Assembly: GCF_903645315.1 (NCBI RefSeq)
Contig: NZ_CAHJXL010000001.1
Span: 3,400,841-3,464,840 of the forward strand
DNA from: Victivallis sp. Marseille-Q1083
Lineage (GTDB): Bacteria; Verrucomicrobiota; Lentisphaeria; Victivallales; Victivallaceae
Direction of reading: 5' to 3'
DNA length: 64,000 nt
Position numbers and translations under genes: made by a program. The notes below the pieces were generated by a model. The model saw only the letters and a list, made by a program, of their open reading frames with translations, was not told the origin of the DNA and did no database searches. Positions 44,048 to 54,261 of this stretch are shown here, one piece after another. Numbering within the stretch: position 1 is the first letter of the stretch; the number at the start of each line of letters is the position of its first letter.

Positions 44048-44069
44048 AAATATTCCAGTGGATTAATTT
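44048..44069. promoter_or_regulatory. Imperfect palindrome, candidate downstream operator
   Basis: AAATATTCCA-G-TGGATTAATTT, similar to the upstream copy (11 of 13 in the core). It lies in the leader, 54-76 nt before the regulator ATG. With the upstream copy it could support a repression loop. Confidence 0.4.
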
Positions 44070-44124
44070 GGGGAAGACGATATCATGCTGTCGTTTTCCA
44101 GCGGTTCAAAGGAAAAGGAAGAAC

Positions 44125-45207
44125 ATGTTGCTGTTTGAACGAATTGCCGAGCAGATTGCCGAAGACTGTTATGGCCTGACGGTCGTTCCGAGCGAGCGCG
44201 AGCTGGCGGCACGCTATGATTGCAACCGGCTGACGGTCCGCAAGGCGCTTCGCAAGCTCTGCCGGCACGCGGTGCTCGAAGCGCTGCCGCGGGGCGGTTA
44301 TCAGTTTCCGGTGAAGCGGGAAGTGCCGGTTCCGGAATGTCCCCGGCCGACAACGGTGCTGCTGCTGTCGTTTGCCGACCGTTTCAACGACCCGGCTCAC
44401 ACCTATATGATCGGCGGCGCGGTCCATCAGGCCCGGCTGGCCGGCGTCGAACTGATGGTTCGGGAACTGGACCCGCTGCATTATGAGGAACAGGTTTGTT
44501 CGCTGCTGGACAGCCTGTCGTTCGAGGCTTGCATTGTCGCCGGCATTTCACCGTTCCGGCTGACTGAAATCCTGGCTGCCGCCGGCCGGCCGCTGGTCAA
44601 TCTGGGGCTGTTCTACGAGCAGCGGACGATGGAAATTTGTCCGGATACGTTGCAGTTGCTGTTGTCGCTGTCCCATATTTATCAGCAGGTTGGGCATCAT
44701 CTGGCGATTCTGGGCCATCGCCGGATCATGTTGGCCTCGACGGTGAAGGACAAAGCGATCATCGAAATTCACCAGGCCTTGGAAGCGGCATTTCACCGGC
44801 TGGAGATCGAGGATTTTCAAATCGATCTCTACAATCCGGAAGTCGCCTGGGACGGCAAGACGCCGGAAGTGTTCCGGCAGGCGGCGGCGGAAACCGTGGA
44901 CCATCTTGACAGTCATACCGCACTGGTCATTGCGCAGGGACATATTTATGCGTTGGAAATCATCCGGCAGTTGCAGCAGCGCGGCATCCGTTTCCCGGAG
45001 GATATCAATCTGGTGATCCAGGGGTGCGAAACGGACTGGTTCATCGATGTTTACAACATCAGTTGCGTCTATGCCGAATATCGCGAACAGGGGATCGCCT
45101 GTGTCAAGGAAGTGATGCGGCAGATTCACAATGGCCGCAAGGAATCCGGCATCCGTTATACGCCGGCCCAATACATCATTCGGAATTCCACTCATGAGTT
45201 GATCTGA
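44125..45207 (+). CDS. GntR-headed regulator with LacI-type sugar-binding sensor
   Basis: 360 residues. The N-terminal 70 residues form a GntR winged helix ([26 protein letters not shown]). The rest resembles the periplasmic-binding-protein core of LacI/GalR regulators ([35 protein letters not shown]). ATG 44125 has AAGGAAG upstream; the longer frame is not needed. It precedes a pseudopilin and a secreted hydrolase gene on the same strand, so it likely controls them in response to a sugar. Confidence 0.85.
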   Translation: MLLFERIAEQIAEDCYGLTVVPSERELAARYDCNRLTVRKALRKLCRHAVLEALPRGGYQFPVKREVPVPECPRPTTVLLLSFADRFNDPAHTYMIGGAVHQARLAGVELMVRELDPLHYEEQVCSLLDSLSFEACIVAGISPFRLTEILAAAGRPLVNLGLFYEQRTMEICPDTLQLLLSLSHIYQQVGHHLAILGHRRIMLASTVKDKAIIEIHQALEAAFHRLEIEDFQIDLYNPEVAWDGKTPEVFRQAAAETVDHLDSHTALVIAQGHIYALEIIRQLQQRGIRFPEDINLVIQGCETDWFIDVYNISCVYAEYREQGIACVKEVMRQIHNGRKESGIRYTPAQYIIRNSTHELI

Positions 45208-45242
45208 TAAATTCAATAACCAAAGAAAAGGAGCATGTTGAA

Positions 45243-45890
45243 ATGAAAGTCAGAAGATTTACATTAATTGAACTGCTGGTTGTGATTGCCATCATCGCCA
45301 TCCTTGCCAGTATGTTGCTGCCGGCATTGAGCAAGGCAAAAGCTTCGGCACAGGCGATCCGTTGCGTGAGTAATCAGAAACAGAAGGGACTGGGAATTGT
45401 ATTGTATGCCGACGACAACGATGACTACGGTCCGATGGGCAGGGATGCCGGCGGCAATTTCTGGTACATGGTTTTGGCTCCTTATGCCGGAACTCAGAAT
45501 TATAAATGGGACTCGCCGGATTTTACGATCTGGAAACAGTGGTCCACGTCAATTTTCAGTTGCCCGGTCTTTGCCGGAGATGCGATGGATGCGCCGTACA
45601 GTTATGCAATTAATTACAATATCTGTGGTTATATGAACGGCGCGACAGTGGGCAATCCCGGCGTCAAACTGACCAGGGTTTTACGGCCGAGCGAGCGGGG
45701 ACATATCCTGGAAGGCATGGGTGCTTGGCAAATACATGGCAATGGCGCTCCGAAAACCATCGATCCGGACTGGTATCGTCACAACCGGAAAATGAATACG
45801 TTGTTCGTTGATGGCCATGTCGATACCGTCTGCGAGCTTCTGCAATGGCCGAGTGAAGTACTCTATCCGATTGTCAGCGATGAATGGTAA
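45243..45890 (+). CDS. Type II pseudopilin-like protein with H-X9-DG box
   Basis: 215 residues. A short basic leader and [20 protein letters not shown] form the prepilin cleavage/methylation segment, with processing before Phe7 and Glu at position +5. The C-terminal part has [15 protein letters not shown], exactly H-x9-DG, the box seen in large paralogous families in Lentisphaerota and Planctomycetota. AAGGAG before the ATG. It lies 35 nt after the regulator and 17 nt before a secreted enzyme. A role in presenting or exporting that enzyme is inference. Confidence 0.88.
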   Translation: MKVRRFTLIELLVVIAIIAILASMLLPALSKAKASAQAIRCVSNQKQKGLGIVLYADDNDDYGPMGRDAGGNFWYMVLAPYAGTQNYKWDSPDFTIWKQWSTSIFSCPVFAGDAMDAPYSYAINYNICGYMNGATVGNPGVKLTRVLRPSERGHILEGMGAWQIHGNGAPKTIDPDWYRHNRKMNTLFVDGHVDTVCELLQWPSEVLYPIVSDEW

Positions 45891-45906
45891 GAATCGGTCT
45901 GTATTC

Positions 45907-48330
45907 ATGCGATTGTTACTTGCTTTGCTGTTCATTCTCTCCGGCCGGTTGGCCGTCGCCGGAGAGGAAGAAGATCGGTTGCTGTATGATTTCGGCAGGA
46001 CCGATAAGACTACCGAATTGACCTGGCGTGGCGTGGAAGGTGGATTGGAGACGGTGCCGGACGGCAGCGGCAGGAAGGCACTGCGGCTCCATTATCCGGT
46101 CGAGGAGGCTAATCAATGGCCGGCGCTTGTCGTGCCGGGAGGAGGGTTGTCAGAAAATAACTTCATGCTGTACGAGCGGTTGACGCTGGAAGTTTTCAAT
46201 CCGGCCGAAAAAAATGAATTGTTGTTGTTTCATGCTGTCGGAGTGGACGGAGGAAAATATTTTTTTTCATTGACTCCGCCGCCCGGCTGGAGTATTCAGA
46301 ACATTCCAATCGATGAAATTCTGTTGAACGAACCGGTCAAGGAGATCCAACTGTTGCAGGACCGGGCGATGGAACCGCATGAAGTTTATGTCGGCAAGTT
46401 ATTGCTGCACGGGCCGCTCCATAGCGAGCGTATTCCGGCGGAGGAAACTTTGGAGAAGGTGTTCTGGCAATTGCTGGCCGCGCCGGAGCCGGTCGTGCCG
46501 GCCATTGTCGAACGGCGGCGGCTTTTGACGGAAAATTACCGGCAGAAGTTACAGCAACTTAGGCTGGTGAAAACGCCGTCGGAACAATTTCTAGCCGCGA
46601 AAGCGGTCGAAGCGTTGATCCCGGAAGCCGAGCGTCTGGCCGCTTTTCTGGTGGATGTGGCGGCGCTGGAGAGTAATAAGGGGCCGGTGTCAATTGGTTT
46701 CGTCGACGGACTTACCCGGGTTTATCCGGAGTGCGGTTTGTACCGGCCGCTGGCTGAGGGAAGCTGGGCATTGGCTTGTAATGAAGCGGAAGCGATTCAG
46801 CTTTGCCTGCTGCCGGCAGTGGAGTTGAATGGGGTTGTCGTTTCGTTGACGCCTCTGGTTCACGAAGCCGACCCGATGGCAATCCTGCCGGCTTCCATCG
46901 CGCCGGTCGGTTTTGTCAACACCATTCAACCGGCTTATCCGGTCGATTATCTCGGCTGGACACCCGATGTAGTACTGACAGGATTGGAATTCTGCCAATT
47001 GCCGCCGTACCGCTGGCAGCCGTTTTGGCTGGAAGCTGCGGCCGCTCCGGACCAGCGTCCCGGCATTTATCGTGGTGCGGTTACCGTTCGGGCCGACGAA
47101 TTGCCGGAACCGTTGCGGATTCTGATAGCGGTAGAAGTTTGGAATTTTCGTCTGCCGTCGAAAAATTCTCTGCCGCTGGCGATGACCGGCATTTATGAGG
47201 AAGGAATAAATGCTCCGCTGTTTGTGCCGGGAATTGGGGATGAAGATGTGCAGTTGTTCAAAAAATTCATTCGCAACGAATGTACGCAAAGTGAACTGAC
47301 CGCCGCTGCCGCCGAAATGGTCGCTGCTGTCGAACGTTATGAAACGTTCATCGCTTCCCACCGTATTCCGGTAGATAATATTTACCGTCGCCGTCCGCCG
47401 CGGCCGGAAAAACTTGCCGAATGGCTGAACGGCTCCAATACGGTGTTGAATCTATTCTGCTACGAGGATCCGGCCCAGCTCGGCTGGTTCGACGCGGTGA
47501 TGCCGACAGTGGAACGGCATGGCTGGCAACGGCGGGTTTATACGTATGGGTTTGATGAAATTCATCATTCGCAGTTTCCGGCGGCGTTTGCCGCTTATCG
47601 GGCATTGAAAGCAAAATACCCGTGGCTGCAGACGATGACGACAGCGTATGACGATTCGTTCGGAGTGGAAAGCGGCTTGGATGATTTGGTCGATATCTGG
47701 GTGCCGCTGACGACGGTCTACGAACAAAAGCAGGCTGAAATCGTTGCGGCGCGGAAACGCGGCAAGCAAATCTGGACTTACGTGGCGATGACGCCGGCGC
47801 CGCCGAGTATGAATCTGCTGCTGGAAACACCGGCAGTCGGAACCCGGATGCTGCCCGGCTTCTGGGCTTATCAGTCTGGAATCGATGGTTTCCTTTATTA
47901 TCTGTTGACCAATTATCATGCAAGTGTCCGTTCGGTCAATGCCGCCGGCGTCGCTGTCGAAGGCGGTGAGCAACCTTGGCCGGAACCGTTGCGGGGAGGG
48001 CCGTATACTAATTTGAACGGCAGGAGTTACCGCAATTATAATGGTGACGGCATGTTGGTCTATCCCGGCGAACGGGGGCCGCTGGCATCACTGCGGCTGA
48101 AGTTCTTTCGGGACGGCCTGGAAGATTACGAGTATCTGGCGTTGCTGGAACAAATGCTGTCCAGCGATTCCAATCTGCCGACGGCTTGGCGGCAAGCGGC
48201 TGAAAAACTGTTGTCGAGAGATGATGAGTTCCTCAAATCGACGACGGAATACAATCGCGACCCGGCTGCGCTGTTCCGGCGGCGGGCGGCGATTGCCGCA
48301 TTGCTGGAGCAAGCCGCCGCTTTCAGGTGA
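45907..48330 (+). CDS. Secreted DUF4091/GH123-like glycosidase
   Basis: 807 residues. Signal peptide MRLLLALLFILSGRLAVAG. Residues 40-200 look like a beta-sandwich. The centre has YTYGFDEIHH near 546-555, where GH123-like enzymes carry the catalytic Asp-Glu pair (about Asp550-Glu551). The C-terminus GERGPLASLRLKFFRDGLEDYEYLALL is the DUF4091 end. GH123 members act on N-acetylgalactosamine-type sugars, but the substrate here is unknown. The start at 45907 (after the signal-like start) is chosen; ATG 45880 is an alternative. It overlaps clpA tail-to-tail by 8 bp. Confidence 0.75.
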   Translation: MRLLLALLFILSGRLAVAGEEEDRLLYDFGRTDKTTELTWRGVEGGLETVPDGSGRKALRLHYPVEEANQWPALVVPGGGLSENNFMLYERLTLEVFNPAEKNELLLFHAVGVDGGKYFFSLTPPPGWSIQNIPIDEILLNEPVKEIQLLQDRAMEPHEVYVGKLLLHGPLHSERIPAEETLEKVFWQLLAAPEPVVPAIVERRRLLTENYRQKLQQLRLVKTPSEQFLAAKAVEALIPEAERLAAFLVDVAALESNKGPVSIGFVDGLTRVYPECGLYRPLAEGSWALACNEAEAIQLCLLPAVELNGVVVSLTPLVHEADPMAILPASIAPVGFVNTIQPAYPVDYLGWTPDVVLTGLEFCQLPPYRWQPFWLEAAAAPDQRPGIYRGAVTVRADELPEPLRILIAVEVWNFRLPSKNSLPLAMTGIYEEGINAPLFVPGIGDEDVQLFKKFIRNECTQSELTAAAAEMVAAVERYETFIASHRIPVDNIYRRRPPRPEKLAEWLNGSNTVLNLFCYEDPAQLGWFDAVMPTVERHGWQRRVYTYGFDEIHHSQFPAAFAAYRALKAKYPWLQTMTTAYDDSFGVESGLDDLVDIWVPLTTVYEQKQAEIVAARKRGKQIWTYVAMTPAPPSMNLLLETPAVGTRMLPGFWAYQSGIDGFLYYLLTNYHASVRSVNAAGVAVEGGEQPWPEPLRGGPYTNLNGRSYRNYNGDGMLVYPGERGPLASLRLKFFRDGLEDYEYLALLEQMLSSDSNLPTAWRQAAEKLLSRDDEFLKSTTEYNRDPAALFRRRAAIAALLEQAAAFR

Positions 48331-50635
48331 ACAGCAGCCGGTCGTTGGAGGCGGTCAACCGGACGGTGCCGCCTTTTTTCAATTTGCCGAACAGAATCAA
48401 CTCGGCGAGCGGCAACTGCAGTTCCCGCTTGATCAGCCGTTCGAGCGGCCGGGCGCCGAGTTTCGGGTCGAAGCCGTGCCGGGCCAGATAGGCGACCGCC
48501 GCATCGTCGGCTTCCAGCACGACATTTTTCGGCATCAGGTCGCCCTGCAGTTGACGCAGGAATTTCCGGACGATTTTCTGCATGATTTCCGGCGCGAGCG
48601 GATGAAAATATAAAATCCGGTCGAGCCGGTTGCGGAATTCCGGCGTGAAGAATTTTTCCACCGCCTTTTGCGGCGAATGCGCCGCCCGGGTGAGCACGGT
48701 TTCGCCGAAGCCGATCGGTTCGGCGTCCAGTTCCCGGGCGCCGACATTGCTGGTCAGCATGATGATCGTCTGCCGGAAATCCGCTTTTCGGCCGTTGTTG
48801 TCGGTCAGCGTGCCGTAGTCGAAGATTTGCAGCAGGATGTTGAAAACGTCGCTGTGCGCCTTTTCGATTTCATCGAGCAGGATCACGCCATGCGGCTGCC
48901 GGATCACGCCCTCGGTCAGCAGTCCGGCCTGTTCGAAGCCGACGTAACCGGGCGGTGCGCCGATCAGTTTGGAAACCGTGTGCTTTTCGGAGTATTCGCT
49001 CATGTCGAAACGCAGGAACGCGATGCCGAGCTGGCCGGCCAGTTGCCGGGCCAGTTCGGTTTTGCCGCAGCCGGTCGGACCGCAGCAGAGAAAGGCGCCG
49101 ATCGGTTTGAGTTTGTTGCCGATGCCGGCCCGGGCGATTTTGATCGAAGCGGTGACCGCTTCGATCGCCTCATCCTGGCCGAACACCTGGAGCTTCAAAT
49201 TCCGTTCCAGGTGGCGCAAATTGGTCTGCACGGTGGCGGTCAGCCGCTGCGGCGGCAAATTGGCCATGCGGGCGACCACCGCTTCGATTTCCGCCACCCC
49301 CAGCGTCTTGCGCCGCTGTTTGGCGCCGGAAAGCGTATTGGCCGCGCCGGCTTCGTCGATGACGTCGATCGCTTTGTCGGGCAGGAAGCGGTCGTTCAGG
49401 TGGCGGGCGGAAAGTTCGGCCGCCGTCTGCAGTGCGCCCGGGGTGTATTTGACCTGGTGAAATTTCTCATAGAACGGCTTGAGGCCGTGCAGGATTTCCA
49501 CCGTTTCGTCGATCGACGGTTCGGCGATGTCGATCTTCTGGAGCCGGCGGCTGAATGCCTTGTCCTTGAGAATGTGATTCTTGTAATCGTCGTAGGTGCA
49601 GGTGCCGATACAGCGCAGCGTCCCGGCCGCCAGCGCCGGCTTCAGCAGGTTGGAGGCGTCCAGTGCGCCGTTGCCGACCGAACCGGCGCCGACGATGTTG
49701 TGCAATTCGTCGATGTAGAGGATGCCGCGCTCCAGCGACTGAATCTCCTCGATGACTTTTTTCAGCCGTTCTTCGAAATCGCCGCGGAATTTTGTCCCGG
49801 CGATCAAAGCACCGAGGTCGAGCGCGAAAATTTCACTGCCCTGCAGCGTTTCCGGCACTTCACCGGCGACGATCGACCGGCACAGCCCTTCGATGATCGC
49901 GCTTTTGCCGACGCCGGCTTCACCGACCAGGATCGGGTTGTTCTTCTTGCGCCGGCAGAGAATCTGCATCGTGCGCTGCAGCTCTTCGGTGCGGCCGATG
50001 ATCGGGTCGATACGGCCCTGCCGGGCCTGTTCGGTCAAATCGACCGCATATTTTTCCAGCGCGCCGGCGGCCGTCCGCCGCGGCGCTTCCCCGTCGCCGT
50101 TCTCTTCATTCGCCGCGGCGTCCGCTTCTTCCGGTTCGTCGGGTTCCCCGTCATCCTCCCACTCTTCCGCGGCGGAATAGTCGCTGTCCCCTTCCTGAAA
50201 CAACGGATTGCCGGCGATGCACTTAATCAGCCCGAACCGGGTGATGCCGAGTTTTTTGAGGAAGAACACCGCGTGGGTCGATTCCTCTTCGAACAGCGCG
50301 ACCAGCGTGTCGATGACGCCGAAGGTGTGGCGCTGGACATTGACCGCATGGCGCATGGCGTTCTGCAGCACCCGGTTGACCGCCAGCGAACGCAACGGCG
50401 TGGTTTTGCGTCCGAAACTTTCGACCTGGTTGCGGAGGAAATCCAGCAGTTGCCGTCTCAGCGTTTCAATGTCGATATCCAGCGGTTCGAACAACGCGGC
50501 GATGCGGGCATTGCGGCTCAGTGCGTACAGCAGATGTTCGGTCAGAACCAATTCATGGTGCAGCGACTGGGCCAGCTCTTCGGCTTGCTGCATGGCCAGG
50601 ATGAGTTCTTCACTGGGACGGGGCAATTCATTCAT
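48323..50635 (-). CDS. clpA: ATP-dependent Clp protease ATP-binding subunit ClpA
   Basis: 770 residues. The N-domain (SEELILAMQQAEELAQSLHHE) is followed by an acidic linker, D1 with Walker A GEAGVGKS near 240, and D2 with GPTGCGKTEL near 519. It unfolds substrates for ClpP. ClpS lies 8 nt upstream and supplies N-end-rule substrates. Normal ClpA length. ClpP is not in the window. Confidence 0.95.
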   Translation of the reverse strand: MNELPRPSEELILAMQQAEELAQSLHHELVLTEHLLYALSRNARIAALFEPLDIDIETLRRQLLDFLRNQVESFGRKTTPLRSLAVNRVLQNAMRHAVNVQRHTFGVIDTLVALFEEESTHAVFFLKKLGITRFGLIKCIAGNPLFQEGDSDYSAAEEWEDDGEPDEPEEADAAANEENGDGEAPRRTAAGALEKYAVDLTEQARQGRIDPIIGRTEELQRTMQILCRRKKNNPILVGEAGVGKSAIIEGLCRSIVAGEVPETLQGSEIFALDLGALIAGTKFRGDFEERLKKVIEEIQSLERGILYIDELHNIVGAGSVGNGALDASNLLKPALAAGTLRCIGTCTYDDYKNHILKDKAFSRRLQKIDIAEPSIDETVEILHGLKPFYEKFHQVKYTPGALQTAAELSARHLNDRFLPDKAIDVIDEAGAANTLSGAKQRRKTLGVAEIEAVVARMANLPPQRLTATVQTNLRHLERNLKLQVFGQDEAIEAVTASIKIARAGIGNKLKPIGAFLCCGPTGCGKTELARQLAGQLGIAFLRFDMSEYSEKHTVSKLIGAPPGYVGFEQAGLLTEGVIRQPHGVILLDEIEKAHSDVFNILLQIFDYGTLTDNNGRKADFRQTIIMLTSNVGARELDAEPIGFGETVLTRAAHSPQKAVEKFFTPEFRNRLDRILYFHPLAPEIMQKIVRKFLRQLQGDLMPKNVVLEADDAAVAYLARHGFDPKLGARPLERLIKRELQLPLAELILFGKLKKGGTVRLTASNDRLLFT

Positions 50636-50643
50636 AAAACCGG

Positions 50644-50946
50644 TTACTCCTTTTCCATTTCGCAGCGCAGCGGATACTGGTGTTCTTCGGCCAGCATTCG
50701 GACCTGGGCGACTTTGGTTTCCGCCACTTCGAACGAATAGACGCCGCAGATGCCGCGCCCCTGGCGGTGGACCGCCATCATGATCTGTTCGGCCGCCGCC
50801 AGCTTGTGGTTGAATACCACCATCAGGACCATGACGACGAAATCCATTGTCGTAAAGTCATCGTTGTAGAGCACCACCCGGTAACGCGGCGGTTCGGCCA
50901 GATCGGTGTCGCTGCGCTGTTGCAGCAGTTGTTCGGTCTGCGGCAT
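50644..50946 (-). CDS. clpS: ClpS adaptor
   Basis: 100 residues. YRVVLYNDDFTTMDFVVMVL is the ClpS core, VFNHKLAAAEQIMMAVHRQG continues it and VAEQIMMAVHRQGRG-type helix binds ClpA. ClpS delivers N-degron substrates. It lies between a small membrane protein (6 nt gap) and clpA (8 nt gap), one operon. Confidence 0.95.
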   Translation of the reverse strand: MPQTEQLLQQRSDTDLAEPPRYRVVLYNDDFTTMDFVVMVLMVVFNHKLAAAEQIMMAVHRQGRGICGVYSFEVAETKVAQVRMLAEEHQYPLRCEMEKE

Positions 50947-50952
50947 GATGGC

Positions 50953-51279
50953 TTACTCGTCCTGCTGTTCCGTCGGCGGCGCCGGTGGCTGCGTTTTCAA
51001 CAACTGCTGCAGCAAACTGCGTTCCTGGGTCCGCCGCCACTGCAGTTGGGCGCCGAGGGCGATCAACAGCCAGGAACCGGCGAACAGCAAGCCGAGATAA
51101 AAGACCTGGGTGATGCCGTTGCGCCGGTAATCGATGCCGATCATCGTCAGGATGGCCAGGCAGAAAAACAAGGCCAGGAAACGCAGTGACCAGGCGATCA
51201 CCCGCACCCGGGAGTTCGGCAGCCTGGCGGCGAGGATTTCCCGCTTCAGCGCCGCGGTTTCTTTTTCGTTCAACAACAT
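50953..51279 (-). CDS. Small two-span membrane protein
   Basis: 108 residues. Hydrophobic segments near 27-48 and 57-78 lie between charged ends; the C-terminus is rich in Pro, Gln and acidic residues. No family recognised. It sits in the tgt-clpSA run, 31 nt after tgt and 6 nt before clpS. Confidence 0.6.
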   Translation of the reverse strand: MLLNEKETAALKREILAARLPNSRVRVIAWSLRFLALFFCLAILTMIGIDYRRNGITQVFYLGLLFAGSWLLIALGAQLQWRRTQERSLLQQLLKTQPPAPPTEQQDE

Positions 51280-51310
51280 GATCGCTCTCTTTCTTCAATT
51301 CAGGGGTTTG

Positions 51311-52417
<1,107 letters not shown>

Positions 52418-52966
52418 TTAAAGGGTGACGAACATGCCGTGATACAGCGTTTTCACTGCCTCGCTCCTGCCGAGTTCCGCGGCGATTCTGGCGGCGAAGG
52501 CGAAGGTCGCGCCCGGTCCTCTGCCGGTGATGATGCGGCCGTCGACTTCGGTGGGTTTGCCGGTCGGCTTGCCGCCGGAAAAGTATTCCTCGAAACCGGG
52601 GTAGGCGGTGAATGTCCGGCCGGCCAGCAGGCCGGCGCGGGCCAGGACGATCGGCGCGGCGCAGATGGCGGCGCAGAGCCGGCCGGCGCCGTAAGCGGCT
52701 TTCAGCGATTTCAGCACCGGGTCGCTCTCATAGAGATGCCTGGCGCCCGGCATGCCGCCGGGCAAAACGATGGCGTCGAAATCGGCGGCATGACACTCCG
52801 CCAGCAGCGCGTCGGCGGCGACGGTCAATTGATGGGCGCCGGTGACCTGCCGGCGGTCCAGTCCGGCGGCGGTGACGTCGAAATCGAGACGGCGCAGTAC
52901 GTCGATGGTGATGACGGCTTCACTTTCTTCGAAACCGTCGGCCAGAATGATTAAAATTTGGGGCAT
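52418..52966 (-). CDS. DJ-1/PfpI-family protein
   Basis: 182 residues, DJ-1 fold. The nucleophile Cys is in LCAAICAAPIVL at the elbow, and Glu in DGFEESEAV pairs with it. Related to YajL/ThiJ, which act as glyoxalase- or chaperone-like proteins. First gene of the run to clpA. Confidence 0.88.
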   Translation of the reverse strand: MPQILIILADGFEESEAVITIDVLRRLDFDVTAAGLDRRQVTGAHQLTVAADALLAECHAADFDAIVLPGGMPGARHLYESDPVLKSLKAAYGAGRLCAAICAAPIVLARAGLLAGRTFTAYPGFEEYFSGGKPTGKPTEVDGRIITGRGPGATFAFAARIAAELGRSEAVKTLYHGMFVTL

Positions 52967-53012
52967 CGTTCGGGTTTTCCTATTTTAAATTTATTTTTAT
53001 CCGGTCATCTTC

Positions 53013-53042
53013 TTGGTGATTTGCACCAGTTGCTTCTATATT
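53013..53042 (+). promoter_or_regulatory. Possible xerD promoter with repeated TTGCACCA
   Basis: TTGGTG (53013-53018), 18-nt spacer, TATATT (53037-53042). The octamer TTGCACCA occurs at 53021-53028 and 53044-53051, so a regulator may bind. Match to consensus is moderate. Confidence 0.3.
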
Positions 53043-53070
53043 ATTGCACCAAAATGGAGTTTTTGCCAGA

Positions 53071-53967
53071 ATGTTAGAGCGCAACTTGGAGTATTTTGTC
53101 ACATATTTGACGATGGAGCGCGGTTTGAGCCGCAACAGCGTGACGGCCTATCGGACCGATTTGAGCGATTTCATCGATTTTCTGCAACGCCGCCGTCTCG
53201 ATTCCGCCGCGGCAATCGACCGGGAGGCGATCCTCGATTACCTCGGCTCGCTGCAGGAAGCCGCCGTGGCGGCGACGACGCTGGCCCGGCGGTTGATCTC
53301 GATCAAGCTGTTCTGCCGGTTCCTGGCCCAGGAGAAAATCGTCGCGAACGATGTGACCGCGGTGATGGATTCGCCGAAGCTCTGGCAACTGCTGCCGGAT
53401 TATCTGTCGGAGCGGGAGGTGGAGCAATTCCTGCGGAGTTTCGCCGACACCGGCGGCGATCCGCTGCTGGAGCGCAACCAGATGATCATGGAATTGCTTT
53501 ATTCCTGCGGATTGCGGGTGTCGGAGGCGGTCAATTTGAAAATCAGCGCCGTCGATTTCGACGAAGCGACGCTGCGGGTCGTCGGCAAGGGCAGCAAGAC
53601 ACGGCTGATTCCGGTCGGCGAAAGGGCGCTGCAGATGCTGCGGCGGTATCTGCGCGAAGTTCGTCCGCAGTTGACGCAGAGCAACCGCGAACCGTTGCTG
53701 TTCCTGTCCAGGAACGGCCGGAAACTGAACCGGGAGTGGATCTGGAAAATGGTGAAGGACGCCGCCGTCCGCGCCGGCATCGTCAAAAATATCCATCCGC
53801 ACACGTTGCGGCATTCCTTCGCCAGCCACTTGCTGGCCAACGGCGCCGATTTGCGGGTCATCCAGGAGATGCTCGGCCACAGCGACATCAGCACGACGGA
53901 AGTTTATACCCATGTCGAGAGCAGCCGGTTGCTGGAGATTCATCACAAATTCCATCCGCGCGCCTGA
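53071..53967 (+). CDS. xerD: Tyrosine recombinase XerD-type
   Basis: About 298 residues. An N-terminal SAM-like DNA-binding region (YLTMERGLSRNSVTAYRTDL) precedes the catalytic domain: Arg in YSCGLRVSEAV, Lys in VGKGSKTR, HTLRHSFASHLL, GHSDISTTEVYTHV, with the nucleophile Tyr in the last. XerC/XerD resolve chromosome dimers. Its length and context (no phage genes) favour the housekeeping enzyme rather than an integrase. ATG 53071 is preferred over 53044. Confidence 0.88.
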   Translation: MLERNLEYFVTYLTMERGLSRNSVTAYRTDLSDFIDFLQRRRLDSAAAIDREAILDYLGSLQEAAVAATTLARRLISIKLFCRFLAQEKIVANDVTAVMDSPKLWQLLPDYLSEREVEQFLRSFADTGGDPLLERNQMIMELLYSCGLRVSEAVNLKISAVDFDEATLRVVGKGSKTRLIPVGERALQMLRRYLREVRPQLTQSNREPLLFLSRNGRKLNREWIWKMVKDAAVRAGIVKNIHPHTLRHSFASHLLANGADLRVIQEMLGHSDISTTEVYTHVESSRLLEIHHKFHPRA

Positions 53968-54110
53968 GGGCTTCCGGACTCCGGCGGCGGCGTTTTCCAT
54001 GGGATGGCTTGTTCCCGGCCAAACTGGTCGAGAAGTGTTTTTATGCTATTCACGATAATTTCTCCGGTTGTTTAACCAGTCTGTTATGAAACTGTGTTAA
54101 CCGTGTGTAT

Positions 54111-54192
54111 ATATCTGTATAAGTTTTTAATTTTTAATTAGTTAAACGACAAAAAATTCGTTTTATTTTTGGCTTTTTCCTTATACAGATAT
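54111..54192. promoter_or_regulatory. 13-bp inverted repeat pair upstream of the second GntR-type regulator
   Basis: ATATCTGTATAAG at 54111-54123 and its exact complement CTTATACAGATAT at 54180-54192 lie 69 bp apart. A further ACAGATAT occurs at 54131-54138 downstream of neither, but within the leader region near the promoter. The second arm abuts the -35 box, as an autorepressor site would. Confidence 0.5.
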
Positions 54193-54220
54193 TGACATTG
54201 GGACAGAATTTTGCTATACT
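54192..54220 (+). promoter_or_regulatory. Sigma-70 promoter of the second GntR/LacI-type regulator
   Basis: Perfect TTGACA (54192-54197), 17-nt spacer, TATACT (54215-54220). Transcription would start near 54227, 35 nt before the ATG. Confidence 0.75.
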
Positions 54221-54261
54221 ATCCAATGTAACAGATATAGCACATAGGATCAGAAAACACA

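Noticed and set aside
48668-50740. 690-codon open frame on the plus strand
   Set aside because: Antisense shadow of clpA and clpS; no recognisable domain.
53071-53967. XerD-type gene as a phage or island integrase
   Set aside because: No tRNA target, att repeat or phage gene is adjacent, and length and motifs fit housekeeping XerC/XerD.
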